From Eonycteris spelaea (Eukaryota; Chordata; Mammalia; Chiroptera; Pteropodidae), in NCBI GenBank assembly GCA_003508835.1, contig PUFA01000072.1, forward strand, positions 4,314,501-4,378,500: a DNA stretch of 64,000 nt, read 5' to 3'. Under the pieces are notes generated by a model that was given only the letters and a program-made list of their open reading frames with translations, did no database searches and was not told where the DNA came from. A program made the translations under genes and the position numbers. Positions 1-13,000 of the stretch are shown here, piece by piece (the stretch's first letter is position 1; each line of letters opens with the position of its first letter).

Positions 1-28
1 ATTTTCATCCCAAATCTATGTATCAAAT

Positions 29-240
29 CAGTGTTTTCACAAAGGGAGATTTTGCGCCTCCCCCACCTAGGGAGGAGGGCATTTGAAGATGAGGAGAAAC
101 TTTTGATTGTGCTACTGGCATCTGGTGGGCAGAGGCCAAGCATACAGGTAAACACGCTACAATACACAGGACAGCCCCACCCCCAACAAAGAATCTAACC
201 CGAAATGTCAATGGTCCCAAAGTTAAGATACTCTGCACTG
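29..240 (+). mobile_element. Non-autonomous hAT (Charlie-type) DNA transposon
   Basis: Starts CAGTG and continues through the recognisable core GTGCTACTGGCATCTGGTGG, then ACAGGACAGCCCC and the terminal AAATGTCAATGG. Same family as the split copy at 39.9-40.6 kb. The ends are degraded; old insertion in the region 3' of ABCA5. Confidence 0.65.
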
Positions 241-881
241 AACAATCATAAATCATCTTTGTGCAAAATTGATTTTGTAAGGAAAAATGCAGTATACTTT
301 GGATAGCAAAGGGAAGATGAGAAACACAATGTCTTACCAATACCTCCAATATATTAGCAACTGCTTGCTCATCCAATCCACGTCAAAACAGTAGACCAGT
401 GTCATGTTCCATGGGATGTCACCTGATCCAAGTCTCCTTGGAATACATTTGGGGTAGAACCCTAAGTCTAACCATAGGGCAAGATGGAAATGCATGCTTT
501 TATCCATTCCAGATTTATGCAGAATGTTTGATTCTCTTAGTGACTGAAATGGAAAAGAAGGCCCTTGCCAAATCGATGGTTGAAAATCATGACCGAAGCT
601 GTTCTTAATCTGCTCTTGCAAAAAAAAACCCAAACAAACAGCGCATCTGGCCAAGATGCTCAACAGAGCTACCAGTTAGCTGAGTCTGCAGTAGATTAAC
701 AGCATCCTCAAGAATCTGTCTGATCTTTACAGGGGAAAGATTAGTGTATTAACATGTAGATATGGAGACCACACTCACCTGCATCTTTAATTTTTTCCAT
801 TCTCTCTCCACCGTTTTGATTTCCTGTCTTGGCTGAGAGAAGGGCAGTTTTAGAGACTCCCATCTGGACCTCCACCACTGT

Positions 882-1316
882 TCTAGTTTGAAGTGTCCCC
901 CTACCCCTCAAAATTCATATCCTTTCTGAAACCTTGAAATACGACTTTACTTAGAAATAAGGCCTTTTTAGGTGTAATTAATTAAGACAAGGTCATACTA
1001 AAGTAGGTCGGGCCCTAAATCTGAAACTGATGGGTGTTCTTAGAAGAGACATTAAGATTCACAAGGAAGGTAGCCATGTGACAAAGTCGGAGTTAAGCAG
1101 CTATAAGCTAGGGAACTCCAAAGATTTCTGGCAACTACCAGAAGCTAGGAAAGAAGCATGAAACTGGTTTTTCTCTCTGAGCTCCCAAGAAGGAACAAAC
1201 TGCCAACACCTCGATTTCGGATCTCTGGCCTCCAACTCTGAGAGAATAAATTCCTGTTGCTTTAAGCTACTCAATTTGTGGCGCTTCATTATGGCAGCCC
1301 TGGGAAATCAAGACAC
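882..1316 (+). mobile_element. MaLR (MLT1-like) solo LTR
   Basis: TGTTCTAGTTTGAAGTGTCC opening, AAAATTCATATCC, a splice-acceptor-poor middle, CTGGCCTCCAACTCTGAGAG, AATAAATTCCTGTTG and a GGCAGCC end match the MLT1 LTR pattern, plus orientation. Old, with no internal retroviral sequence. Confidence 0.7.
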
Positions 1317-3035
1317 TCACTATAATAGTTCTTATCCCACAAGCCAAGAAAACAGTGTGGGGTCAGGACAGCTTCCAGGTATGTCACGTCCATTCTCATC
1401 ATAAATCCAGGGGCTGGAGACGGGAAGATCAGATGGGTGACAGACAAGCAGACTCAATGTGAACAGGAGGATCTAGACGAGGATTTATTGCCTAGCCCTC
1501 AAATGCCCACACTGTGACAGAGGAATGATGATGATGCTTTGGGTCTCTGGGTCTCAGTATCAACTTTTACCATGTCCAATATACCTTGAAATATTGGGGA
1601 CAAAAGTTCAGTGAGGGTAAAGATTTTTGTTTATTATCTAATAGGTATGTAATACAATATTTGTGAATACATGAATAAGGGATGCAATCTTGCTTAAACC
1701 TTAAGGATTCTGGACATTGCCAAGGATGATTCTCAGGAACTACCTGCTGTCCTGATTTGGGGAAGGTAGGGTCTAAAGCAAGCGTACTTAGCAGTTACAG
1801 TGGCCCCTTTTTTTTTTCTTTCACCAGCCAAACAGAAGCTGTATTCGCATATATTCGAAGACTAGAACTTGCATTTTTCACTTTGTAAGATTTATTCTTT
1901 TCTTAGAGAGCCAGAAGAACAAAATGACTTTTTACTCTTTTTTGCTTCAAAATTTCTGAATTATAATGCATGTATTACCTATGCATTAAAAAAAGTAAAA
2001 CAAAAAGATAGTATCTCGAAAAGTTAAGAAATATGACATTAGAATTTAGTTTATCGATTTGTAAAGGCTAACCAAGAATAATTTTGATCTCATTCAATCG
2101 CAAACTTGATTATAATCAAAAGGAAACATATATCAACTTCATAATAATTACATAATAATATCAGTAGTATAATTTGGCCAAAAAAATTACTAGCCACTAC
2201 ATAAATAAGACAATCAACATTCAGTATCATTTTCTACAACTATGTGACAAAAACATTATGTTAATAAATAAGAACTGGAAAAGGTGATCCGAAACAACAA
2301 TATTGTGTTGTAGTACAATTACCGTAGGGTTATGGTTACTGGTACATATAAGAATGACAAAACAAAAAGAGAAATAAAATCGCGACCCAAGTGAGGGATC
2401 CATTTAGCTAGTCTTTAATTAAGAAGGTCACAACACAGAATTTGGAAAATCCTATTATCATAAATTTAGATAAAACTTAACAATAAAACTTAAGTAAAAA
2501 GAAAGATACTGGGTTGTAAAAATCTCAAACTTAGTTAAGTCCCAGCTGAAAGCTGGAAAGGTCAGAAGCTTGAACACAGAAGGTCCACCTAAAGAGCTGC
2601 CATTTACTCTGAAGGCAGATCCAGGTTTATGTTTATCCTAGCATTTAGTTACTTCACAGGTAGCTCTCGATCAATTCCAATCACTAACTGAGCAACCTAA
2701 CTAGCACCGTTTCTTAGATCCCTGTTATGAAAGTGTAAACTTTCATAACCTGTGATGGCCCTTTTATTGGTAAATGTGTAACCTTGAGAAGGCATATAGG
2801 TAGAAATGGAAAAAAAAAAACACTTCAAATTATTGTTAATACTTTTGGGGCATCCTGTAATACATGCAAGTGGTGTAGCGAGCCTCTAGCCATGTAGTTT
2901 TCTGTAGGTTGTCTATTTTTAAGATGCTTGAAATTATTAAAAAGTTAATTCACTTAATTTAAAAAGGTGATTAATTAGACTTACAAGAGTTGCTTAGATG
3001 CTTGGGAAGAATTTGTTCATTGAATTTAAAATCTT
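1317..3035. other. Intergenic, nothing recognised
   Basis: AT-rich, non-coding sequence between the LTR and an L1 end. No open frame of note, no clear repeat and no RNA gene seen on either strand. Confidence 0.4.
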
Positions 3036-3180
3036 TTTTTAAAATTTATTTTTCACTTACATTTGATGCACTAGTTTCAGGTATCCAACATGGTGGTCAG
3101 ACATTTATCTACCTCATCAAGTGATCACCCGATAAATCTAGTACCCATCTGACACTATACATAATCACTGACTATGTGTT
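3036..3180 (-). mobile_element. L1 3'-end fragment
   Basis: Read on the minus strand it gives the L1 3' UTR end: GTATAGTGTCAGATGGGTAC, a CCTGAAACTAGTGCATC stretch, then AATAAATTTTAAAAAAAG as tail. A similar 3' end occurs at 57.6 kb. This type is common in laurasiatherian and bat genomes as I remember it. Confidence 0.6.
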
Positions 3181-5846
3181 TGAGAGAATCAAATTTATTC
3201 AAAAATTCTAAGAAAACTGATTAATATGTTAGTAGTGTTAAATATTTGGGTATTTAATAAATAATAAGCATTTTATTATTTTAACAGATTAATGATTGCC
3301 TTATATTTTCACAAAATAGATGCAGTAAAAAGATCTACAAGAATACCTGGTTTAAGTTCAAAATATAAATGTGAATTAAAATACAAGTAACTGTCCACGT
3401 TCCTTCTGCACTTGAACACAAAATTATAGTGCCAAGGTTTTTTTCTTCATTTTTAATATGAGCCACTCATTTCATCAATACTAAATAACAAAAAATTCAT
3501 TTCAGTACACAAAATGAAAGAGTTGTCTTAAATTTTCAGTTCTTAAAGCTTTTAATAATAATATATTTATTTTTTCTTAAAAGGCAGCATTGAGAATTAC
3601 TTACATATAACACATTATGAATAAAAAATAAGTAAACTTTTACCTTATAAGAATAGCTGATATAAAAATTATCCACCCGAGAATAAATTCTTTCATTTTA
3701 TGTTACAAGTTCTTTCAAGAAAGAAAATGAAAAATCAATGTTAGCGATATTAAAAATACATTAAGGGTAAGTATTTCTATTTTTCAAAAATTAATGCTTA
3801 TATTGTGTTACATGAAAATACTGTTAAGGTATTTCATCAAATTCAGAGTACAAGCAAAATAAAATATTGTGCAATAGAATAAAAACAATAACAACACTCA
3901 CTCTAAGTAAAATTAATCATGTTCCAATACCAGTGTTAGTACCACTAGCAAAGCATTTGTTGCAGGACATTATAGTTAGTTACTTAAGGATGTATCTTCC
4001 TCCTACTAGATTAGAAGATCTGATCTAAACTGAGAGCCAAAACTTAGAGTCGCCTTTCTATCCAAAGACGACTGCTTGAACTATAATCATTAATAAGTCC
4101 ATTAAATTACTCTAAAACATTTTGATTAAAATCAAAATACTGGTTTAAGGTAGTATGTCTCACTTTTAAAAATTTTTTAAAGAAAATCTACAGCCTTTTA
4201 CAAAGAACAAACTGAAAAATAAAAAATTAAGAGCCCACAAAGTGAAATGTAAAGTATACTTATCACGGTTTTAACTGTGACCGACTGCTTGGTTCCTGAG
4301 CGCTGCACACAGAGGTTTGCCTTATTAGTCATCGCAGTCTGCAGTTAAGTCCAGCCTTTACTTTCAAAATTATATCATGGATAGAAAATATATACTAAGT
4401 GATGAGTTTTTTCTAATTTTTGCCTAATACATGCATTTACATTTATTTGTATTGCTATAAAACTTTTGAGATCAGTAATTTAAGGCATTTTAAAGTAACA
4501 TGTTCAAAAACATAAACAGTACACTGTCAATAAAGATAAACTTCTTATTTGACTTTCTCTTCCTCCCACCTCACTTACCCTTGCTGTGCTAAAGATTAAA
4601 TTACACTTCTGAATAGGAAAAATTATGTTATTGTGAAAAAGGAACAGAAGATTCCTACAAATAATTTAATTCATGACCAAAATATATTCACTCTAGGTAT
4701 GTAAAAACTAAAAAAAGTTAATTAAAATGTCCTTTTTTTTTAAAGCTTATAGGAGCACATTAACAGTAAAGTAACTAAATGAATATAATAGATAAGAACA
4801 TGAGTCTGACTAATCAGCATAATCTCAACTTTCATTTTGCAGGAAAAAAAAATTTACTTTCCATTGATCACATTTACACAGATGTAAAGTGATGGTGACC
4901 AAATCGATGTGCAAAAAAAGGTGATATTCTATATCAGTCATGCTCTGCTTTAAAATTATATACCTTTCTCAGTATGGTCAGGTTCTAAAAAAATCTACTT
5001 TTTCAAGTGACTGTCCTAGTAAACTACAGTTTTATTTTTTACACTGCGTTTAAGTGTCCAAGGTAATAAATACATAGCTACAAAAACACATCCCCAAAGA
5101 AAAGAAGGCCCCGGGTATTCGTATGACTACTAGACACTGAAAGATAGCTCTTAAAGTTACACCGCCATTTAGCAATGACTTATTCAGAAAATGGAAAGTG
5201 CTATTTATTAATTTGTCTACAAGGTAAAGATTTTCTTTCAAATGTGTCTGGAATTGTACTCATCATGCAGTACTTAAATTCAGTACTAAAGAATGTAGAA
5301 GTGAGGTTCTCAGATGAAGAATCCAAAAGCCGCGAATCATGAGGCAAGCGACTGTCACTTAATAAAAAATTAAAAACTATTACCAACTCCATCACACAGG
5401 GAGAAGTAACTTAGCTGTGGGTTGTAAAATCCAAGAGGAAACTGTAAGCCGGCTCATTGAGAGGAGTCTGAGGACCTCTGAGAGAGACAGGAGTGTGCAC
5501 AGCAGACACCCAAGCAAGGCAGGGAAGTATCAGCCATGTGCCTTGCGCTGCGACTAGGAAAGGAACATTATTTTAAATCAGTTGCCAGAGCCTAAAATCA
5601 CTGATGTCTTATTAAACGGTAGAGCTAAAAGTTCATTAGGTTTTGCCTATTCTAAATCATTAATTTTTATTAAAGGGTTGGTCATTTTAAAGGAACTCGG
5701 TACTAAATTCTTCTTTTGTTGTTGTATCAATCACACTCCCAATGTATGTGCGTTTGCAAAGTTAATACTTTCATTCATCCGGTTAAAATATATTGTCAAC
5801 TCTACTATATTTTACCAATATTTCATACACGGGTCTACAAGGAAGT
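3181..5846. other. Region 3' of ABCA5, nothing recognised
   Basis: Very AT-rich. It may include a long form of the ABCA5 3' UTR, since minus-strand AATAAA hexamers occur at 3571-3566 and 5036-5031. The short open frames here show no protein character. Confidence 0.35.
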
Positions 5847-5847
5847 A

Positions 5848-6184
5848 CAGTTGACCCTTGAACAACATGGGTTTGAACAGCGCAGGGCCACTAACGTGAT
5901 TTTTTTTTTCAATAAATACACAGGCATATTTTCTCATGATTTTCTTAACATTTTCTTTTCTCTAGCTTAATTTATTGTAAGAATAGAGTATAGAATACAT
6001 ATTAACAAATAAAACATGTATTAGTTGACTATTAATGTAATCGGCAAGGTTTCTGTTCAACAGCAGGCTATTATAGTTAAGTTTTTGAGGAGTCAGAAGT
6101 TATACACGGGTTTTTAACTACATGGTGGTGGAGGTAGGGGCAGGGTTGGTGCCCCTAACCCTCACATTGTTCAAGGGCCAACTG
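5848..6184. mobile_element. Tigger-type (Tc1/mariner, pogo group) MITE
   Basis: 337 bp with inverted ends CAGTTGACCCTTGAACAA and TTGTTCAAGGGCCAACTG, flanked by TA on both sides, the target duplication of the superfamily. The internal AATAAATACA and GTTATACACGG segments match the Tigger2-like consensus I remember. It has no transposase frame. It lies 760 bp past the ABCA5 stop. Confidence 0.85.
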
Positions 6185-6529
6185 TATTTTCTGAGATTAC
6201 ATTAATCTTAACCTTACTTCAACTCTGACAGAGTGAAATTCTGTTTTCTTATTAAAGAGAATTGTAAATGTATAAATTTTGCTGTAAGCAAAAGAAATGT
6301 ACTTCAAATACCTAAGTGACCTATGTCTAAAATCACTTAACATAGCAAGATCTCATTTAATTTATTATGATTGATGACTGCCACCTAGTGGATGTCCCTT
6401 CCCGCAAACTTCTATCTGCACTGAGTGAGATTGTCTAATACTTATGCTGTAGCTTTTGAGAATGCCAACATTCATTCAAAGTTTCTTTTAGAAATTAAAA
6501 AAAAGCAAGAAACTTTTGTTTCATATCTC

Positions 6530-6949
6530 CTTTCTATGTACTACTTATATATTTGTTTTTTATTTAGATTGGGACATTACATTCTTATTACCAAGATGGT
6601 ATAAACTGAAAAAGGTAATTGTTTGAAATAAAATTACTCTATTACTATTTCTTTAAGTCATAAATTTTAGAAGCACTATTTTTGAAAGGTAGAAAAGTAA
6701 AAATTCAACTTCACATACAGACTAAAGTTCAGTACACTTCAGATATAAACATGCAGTTTCAATTGACTACACATAAGTTTTATTTGAAGAAAAAAAAACC
6801 ATACAACCATAATATTTCAATTAAGGAAGTTAGGAAAATCCCATGCTTTTCATGGGTCTTCAGTTAACACTCAAATAATGAACTGTTTAAACCAGTGAAA
6901 ACAAAGTGAAAAACAAAGAAATTCAGTAAGCAGATTGAGCTACACAAAT
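6530..6949 (-). other. ABCA5: ABCA5 3' untranslated region (extent uncertain)
   Basis: Follows the stop codon with no recognisable repeat. The first AATAAA on the minus strand is at 6564-6559, giving a minimal 3' UTR of about 400 nt. Further AATAAA signals at 5036-5031 and 3571-3566 would allow a longer one that runs through the Tigger element. The true end cannot be chosen from sequence alone. Confidence 0.45.
6559..6564 (-). terminator. ABCA5: Candidate polyadenylation signal of ABCA5
   Basis: AATAAA on the minus strand, the first after the stop codon, about 390 nt downstream. In this AT-rich DNA the hexamer is common by chance, so this is only a candidate. Confidence 0.3.
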
Positions 6950-7057
6950 TCAAAACACTACTCTGTCTTCCTGTGTTCTTTTCCACCAAAGGGTGCTGTT
7001 TAGAGTTCCACAACTATTGTCTTCTTCCTCTTGTTCTTTAGTGAGTTCAACAAAAAC
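6950..7057 (-). CDS. ABCA5: ABCA5 exon 39 (C-terminus and stop)
   Basis: 108 coding nt, 35 residues then TGA (6952-6950): [35 protein letters not shown]. It ends at the residue count expected of the family. Acceptor CTGTTTAG. Confidence 0.96.
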   Translation of the reverse strand, partial: VFVELTKEQEEEDNSCGTLNSTLWWKRTQEDRVVF

Positions 7058-10000
7058 CTAAACAGAAGTGAATAAATGAATACAGTACTCTGTTATCTCA
7101 ATGCCCTCAATTACCTGATTTTAACTAAATCAGAAACAGTATATGGCTATATCTATAACATTAACAACTCAAGTATCGAGAAATTTATTGCTCTTAATAT
7201 ATTTACACAATCTCCCTTAATCACATACAAACATGAATGTTACTTTGGAAGAGTAACAGATAATTTGGTTTTTGATTAATATATTTAAGTAGCACTAGCC
7301 TAAAAAAATAATTTATATTTAAGCAATGCAATTTGATATGCTAATATAAAATAACATTGTCATGACCCAGTTTCTTCACTAAACTGAAAAAAACTGAGCT
7401 ACTCACATAAGCAGATCTTGTTTAAAATTGTTTTAAATTTGTGTAAAATTATATGAAGTTTAGCAATATTGTATGACAGTTGTCTCTGGTTCACAAACTC
7501 CCTTCTCTCCAATATAAACCTAAACAATTAGATAGTGAACACTTTCTTCTATAAAAGTTTTTTAAAATTTAACTTTATAGTACCTGTTCCAATGTTGCTT
7601 GAGAAAAGCTATATTCTTCAATGGCAAATGTATGTTTAGCTATTAAAACATGAAAACAATATTATACTTATTAATATTTTAAAGAATAAAAATGGCAGTA
7701 ACTAAGCGGCTAACAATTGATTTTTTAAAAACGAAATCTCTGTAATCAACTCATTTAAATGTCATTTTCCTCTCTTTTGTTTCCTTTCTCTTCCCTACAT
7801 CCACAATTCCTCATGGCCTAAAGCACAATAAATTTAATACTACTTGCTTCATTTCTCCTTTTCCAAGTATCTCCTCTTTACCTCCTCTATCTCCTTCATT
7901 TTTTTTCTTTTTATTTCTTTTGATCTCTGCTCTCTATTTCCCACTCCCCAATTCCAACACAGTCTGTCCCTCAGTTCTTAAACTACATTCTGGAATTTGT
8001 TCAGAGATCCATATATACCTTTTATATTTATTTCAGATTCTTTTGCAATGTAATCTAAGGCCAAAATGTCTGGTTTTCCATTCATTTCTTTAACTTCATT
8101 CTCCTTAAGTAGTTCAGATGCTCTCTTTAATCACAATGAAAATACCAGGAAATACAGGTTGTTTCATGGTTTATAAATGCCATAAAATAACCTGTGCCTG
8201 AGTACCTGCCCCACCCAGGAGCTTACCTCTCCCTGCTGCCACCAGCATATCTTTATCCTATCTACCGTTAACTTTAAAAAGGACAAGATTCAATTAAGCT
8301 TCTTTAAAGCTTTTAGGAATGCCCACCCTCCTGCACTATGAATTTTCCTCTTCTCTCTCCTGCTGCCATTGGAGTCTTGCCCCCATTTCTACTTCTTTGT
8401 CCCTCTGTGAAGAAAGGGTTCAAGAAACTCAATGTGACTAGTGAGGGCTAATTAAGCTGAACTTTACCATAGTTGCAAGGTGAAACACTGTGGTGATGTC
8501 TATTAAAATAGTAAAAGGTTCATACTACCAAACAGGTGATCTGCTAAATCCCTACAATGTCAGTATATACTTGTAGCTTAGATTAAATTAATAAAAGATT
8601 ATCTTCCTATTTACTATAGTTTCTATAATAAACTGAGTCCCAACTTCTAAAAGTTTTTAAGTAAAATTCTTAGAGGATTTAAAGTGTAATTTTTTATAAG
8701 TAAAATTCTTTTATAACTTGAAAGCTACCTTAGCACATTTTTCAAATATTTCTTACCTTCTTCCAGCTTAGAAAAAGATTGTGAAAGGGACTGAACATCT
8801 TCCTTAGGAATTTTATAAGCCAAAATAGAAGAAAAACTGAAAACATAAATACAGGAAAATTTTTAAATTACTATGTCTAAAACTAAATTTCAAAAATTTT
8901 TAAGCTCCAAATTAAATGCCATAACTTATTTTTGATATTTTTAAAAAAATAATGTTTGACATCTTAAAATATTTCCATACAATGTAACTCATTACTACAG
9001 AATAAGAACTTTAAAAAGTTTAGATACTATCGAATACTGAAAGATCTAACACAGTTACAAGTCTCGTTATCAGACTATATTAGTCCAATACCAATGATAA
9101 TACAGACTTTTTCTCCTTAAACCTTAATACAATGACAAATTTTTATAATTATGGCTTTACCAAAAAAATATAAATTTTTAAAGTCTTTACCTTTCCTGGC
9201 GGATTGCATTTGGGAAAATATACTGAATTTCTCTTTGAAGGCGGTCTACTTCTAGGTTTTCTATCCAGTCCTTTAATTTAATTTCCAAAAAGTAACCTTT
9301 TCCAAATTTACTCTTCAGATGTTGGACTGTCCCAATACATCTATAGTAATTTTTAAAAGAAAGCTCAGATATAAAATGACTTGACAGTTTTCAAAAAATT
9401 ATTTCTCATTTAAAGAATGATTTACATAAAATATTTATAAGAGAATACTTTAAATTTATAGAAAAGTTGCAAATATAATACAAAGTCTCCATACACCCCT
9501 CAATCAGTTTCAGTTTTCCTAATATTATCATCTTACATTACCATAGCACATTTGTCAAATTAGGAAACCAACACTGGTATATTACTATTAAATTTATTTG
9601 GATTTCACCGGTTTTTCCAATAATGTTCCATTTATGTTTCCAGGTCTGCCCAGGATACTATATTGCACTTAGTTGTCCTAGCTCCTTAGTCTCCACGGTG
9701 ACAGTTTCCTACTCTTTCCTTCTTTTTCATAACTTTTGAGAGTTTTAAGAATAGGTCAAGTGTTTTAGTAGAATGTCTCTCAATTTGAGCAGTCTGATTT
9801 TTTCTCATGATTAGACTGGTGTTGCAGGTTTTTAAAGAAAATATGACAGAGCTGAAGTACCTTTCTTATCACATCATAGCAGGTGGTATGATATCCACCT
9901 GACATTGTTTGGTTAGGGTACTATTTGTCGGGTTTCTCTGCTGCAAAGTTACTATAATGTCCTTTCTGTGCATTAGAAGAGACTGGCTAACTACAGACCA

Positions 10001-13000
10001 TAGTTGAGAAATGGGGGATTAAGCTTCCCCTCCTAGTGGGAGCAGATTTGCCTCTTCTCCCACATTTATTTATTCATTCAATCATTTATTTATGAGTATG
10101 AACTCATGTATACTTATTTTATACTTTGGGTTATAATCTAATACATCGGCTAGAATTTTTAAAAACAACAAATATCATGACTGAAAATACCATTCCAAGT
10201 TGATGAATAATTAAGCCAATTCCATATGTAAAGTAGCCAGTCATATTTTGGGAAAAATTCTCGTATCTGAATAATTCTACAGATAGCAAACAGTGAAAAC
10301 TGAAGGAAAACTCTTAACATTTAAATTAATAATGTATTACTGTAAGTTTTTAAAATGGTGACATTTAAAAACCTCCCTACCCCCCAAATGGCTGGTCAGC
10401 CATCTACCTTAACTGCCCAGATACCATGATGGCCACTCGGTCACAGACAGCCTCTGCCTCTTCCATATAATGAGTGGTTAGAATAGCAGCCCGTTTTTTG
10501 TTTTTAAATGCAGTTCGAATTGCTCGCCTACAAACATAAAATAAAAAGAGATGAATATGAGTATTAATAAAAATACTTACATGCATGTAATAAGTATTTT
10601 TAAAAATCCAACTATTTGGTTAATTAGGTTAATCAAAATGTATCAAATTTCAATTGCTGTTTATATTCTGCCTAAATATTCTATCCTATTTTTTCTTATT
10701 TTTAAAAACCTATAAAAGAAATTACATGATTTCAAATGTTTCTATGGGTTAAAAAATGAATTATAAAAACTGATGCCTTTACATGTTATAACAAAAATAG
10801 CCATAGAATTATAGGAAAACCTTAACATGCATCTAAACCAAATTTTACATTTTATGGAAATCTAGGCTCAAAAGTTGGTCAACTAATTAATTAGCACTGT
10901 GAATTCCTAAAAAGTTCTACAATAAGTTCAAGACAATATTATTATGAGAATTATAATTTGTATGTTAAATAACTGGGGGAAAAAACTTTTAAAAACTATT
11001 CAGACAGCAGTATTCTTTATTTTAATAAATTATCCATGTACTCATTTTTGTTTTGAAATATATAAAATATTATTAATACTGCATGAAAAAAATATGATAA
11101 AGTTTTAAAAGTCTGATTCTCTAGAAATCAAAATATGTAATTTTACTTACAATTTTATTATTTGTGCAGCATTTAAAATCAATATGTATGTATAACTAAT
11201 ACAAAACCATTAGTTGCAACAAAATAAACTCTTCTTTTATTCTAACGTATGATGTGGTATAATGTGCCCTACTCACCACATGTGCTGCTTGGCTTTCGGG
11301 TCCATACCTGTAGACGGTTCATCTAGCAAAGTAATCTGAGGATTCCCCAGCATACTTAGAGCAAAACACAACTAGATGGACAGAAAACGGGAGGAGGGCT
11401 TCAATACAAGGAATATTACGACAGAATCAGGCATTGAACTATCAATGAAACATGCATGTTTATTTAATAAGAGCACCTTGCGCTTGATTCCTGCAGGTAG
11501 TTTCTTTACGGTTTTCTGAAGATGTTCTTTCAAATCGAGTGCATTTGTTATTCTGCAGAATAAACAACACAAAATGAGCCTATTATCACCCACTGTGATC
11601 AATGACAATTTTTCTAGAATACTCAGTTGAAGCTTACTATATTAGACCTCCAATTTACATCATTTTAAACAAATTAATATCTTCAAGAAAAGGTTCACTT
11701 TAAGTTTCATGACAACTATAGGTATATTCATTCTGTAATTAGAAACAGAAATATTGCCTTTTTACTTTCATAGGTATCATAATTTAGTAATGAATATATG
11801 GAAAAGTAATGACCATTTTCCATGTAAATTATGATACAAGGAAATGCTTATGAAAATTTAAAAATGTAAAATGTAAACCTTTCTCCAGGTAACAAAAAAT
11901 TCTAAATTTTACCGATTTGTGACTTCTTTCACATCACTTGGACTCATTCCTTTCACAGCCCCATAAATTTCAAAATGTTCCTGCAATGTAATATATGACC
12001 ACAGTGGATTTATCTGAGGACAGTAGCCCATACATTTAATGGAATCATCATCTTCAGCTGGGTCTGAAGAATAATCTCCTAGAAATACCTAAAGAAATAC
12101 AAACCAGTTTCAAACAACTATTTTTGCTTAATTTACATTGTAAAGAGAGTGGCATATGAATTAATTCAAACTCCTTCCTAGAACTAGGGTAATATCAGGT
12201 CAGATTTTTACTCCCTTGAGGAAGAAAAAACATATAGCTAAATCAGAGTTCATGACATGGCCAAGAAGGGTAACCTGAAATGCAGCACTGACTGGGAAAG
12301 CAAGACCCGATTTTAACTGGGATGATCGGGGGGCCCCACTGGAAGGTGATATTTGAGCTAGGAAAGTAAGTGGATTTACTCATTTGGATATCTACAGGGT
12401 AAGGAATAGCCAACATTAGGAATAGCTAAGGCAAAAACCCAAAGAAAAGAGTGTGCCTGGCATTTTCCAGGAAAGCAATTAGCCAGCGTGGCTGGTGTGA
12501 AGTGAGCAAAGGGGAGAGGAGCAGGAGACAGCATCAGCGCAGTTCTGTGAAGTTTCCAAAAGTAGTGAATGATATATTCTTACCATCAAAAACTAGTTGG
12601 TGGCAGGGTCAAGACAAGATCCTATACCTCCTAAAGTTAATACTACTGTCTTCTATTCAGCTGGCGGACAAATCACCCATGCGTGTAATCATTATAAAAG
12701 CAGAAATACTGTACATGTATCTGTATATATGTTATGGAAATTTTCTATGTATGTTATTTTCACAGGTAACCAAAAAGATCACAATTTTTATACAAAAAAT
12801 TTACGAGAAACATAAAATTTAAGCATCAAAATCCTAACATGTCATTGAAAAATTTATTTTAATTCAAAATATGCATCACAGTCAACATGTCCCTCACCCT
12901 TGCACATCATACCTGGCCTGAAGTCGGTTCAATGTCACCAACGAGAATATTAATAACTGTGCTCTTGCCTGCGCCATTTGGGCCCAACAGTCCCAAGATC

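Noticed and set aside
1..6500. 5' exons of ABCA10 (the usual neighbour) in the left part of the window
   Set aside because: No ABC-A motif or TM1-like exon found on the minus strand there; the neighbour must lie beyond the window.
12451..12822. 123-codon plus-strand frame in intron 31
   Set aside because: Lies in an L2-like remnant and AT-rich intron, low-complexity content, no family resemblance, between two certain ABCA5 exons on the other strand.
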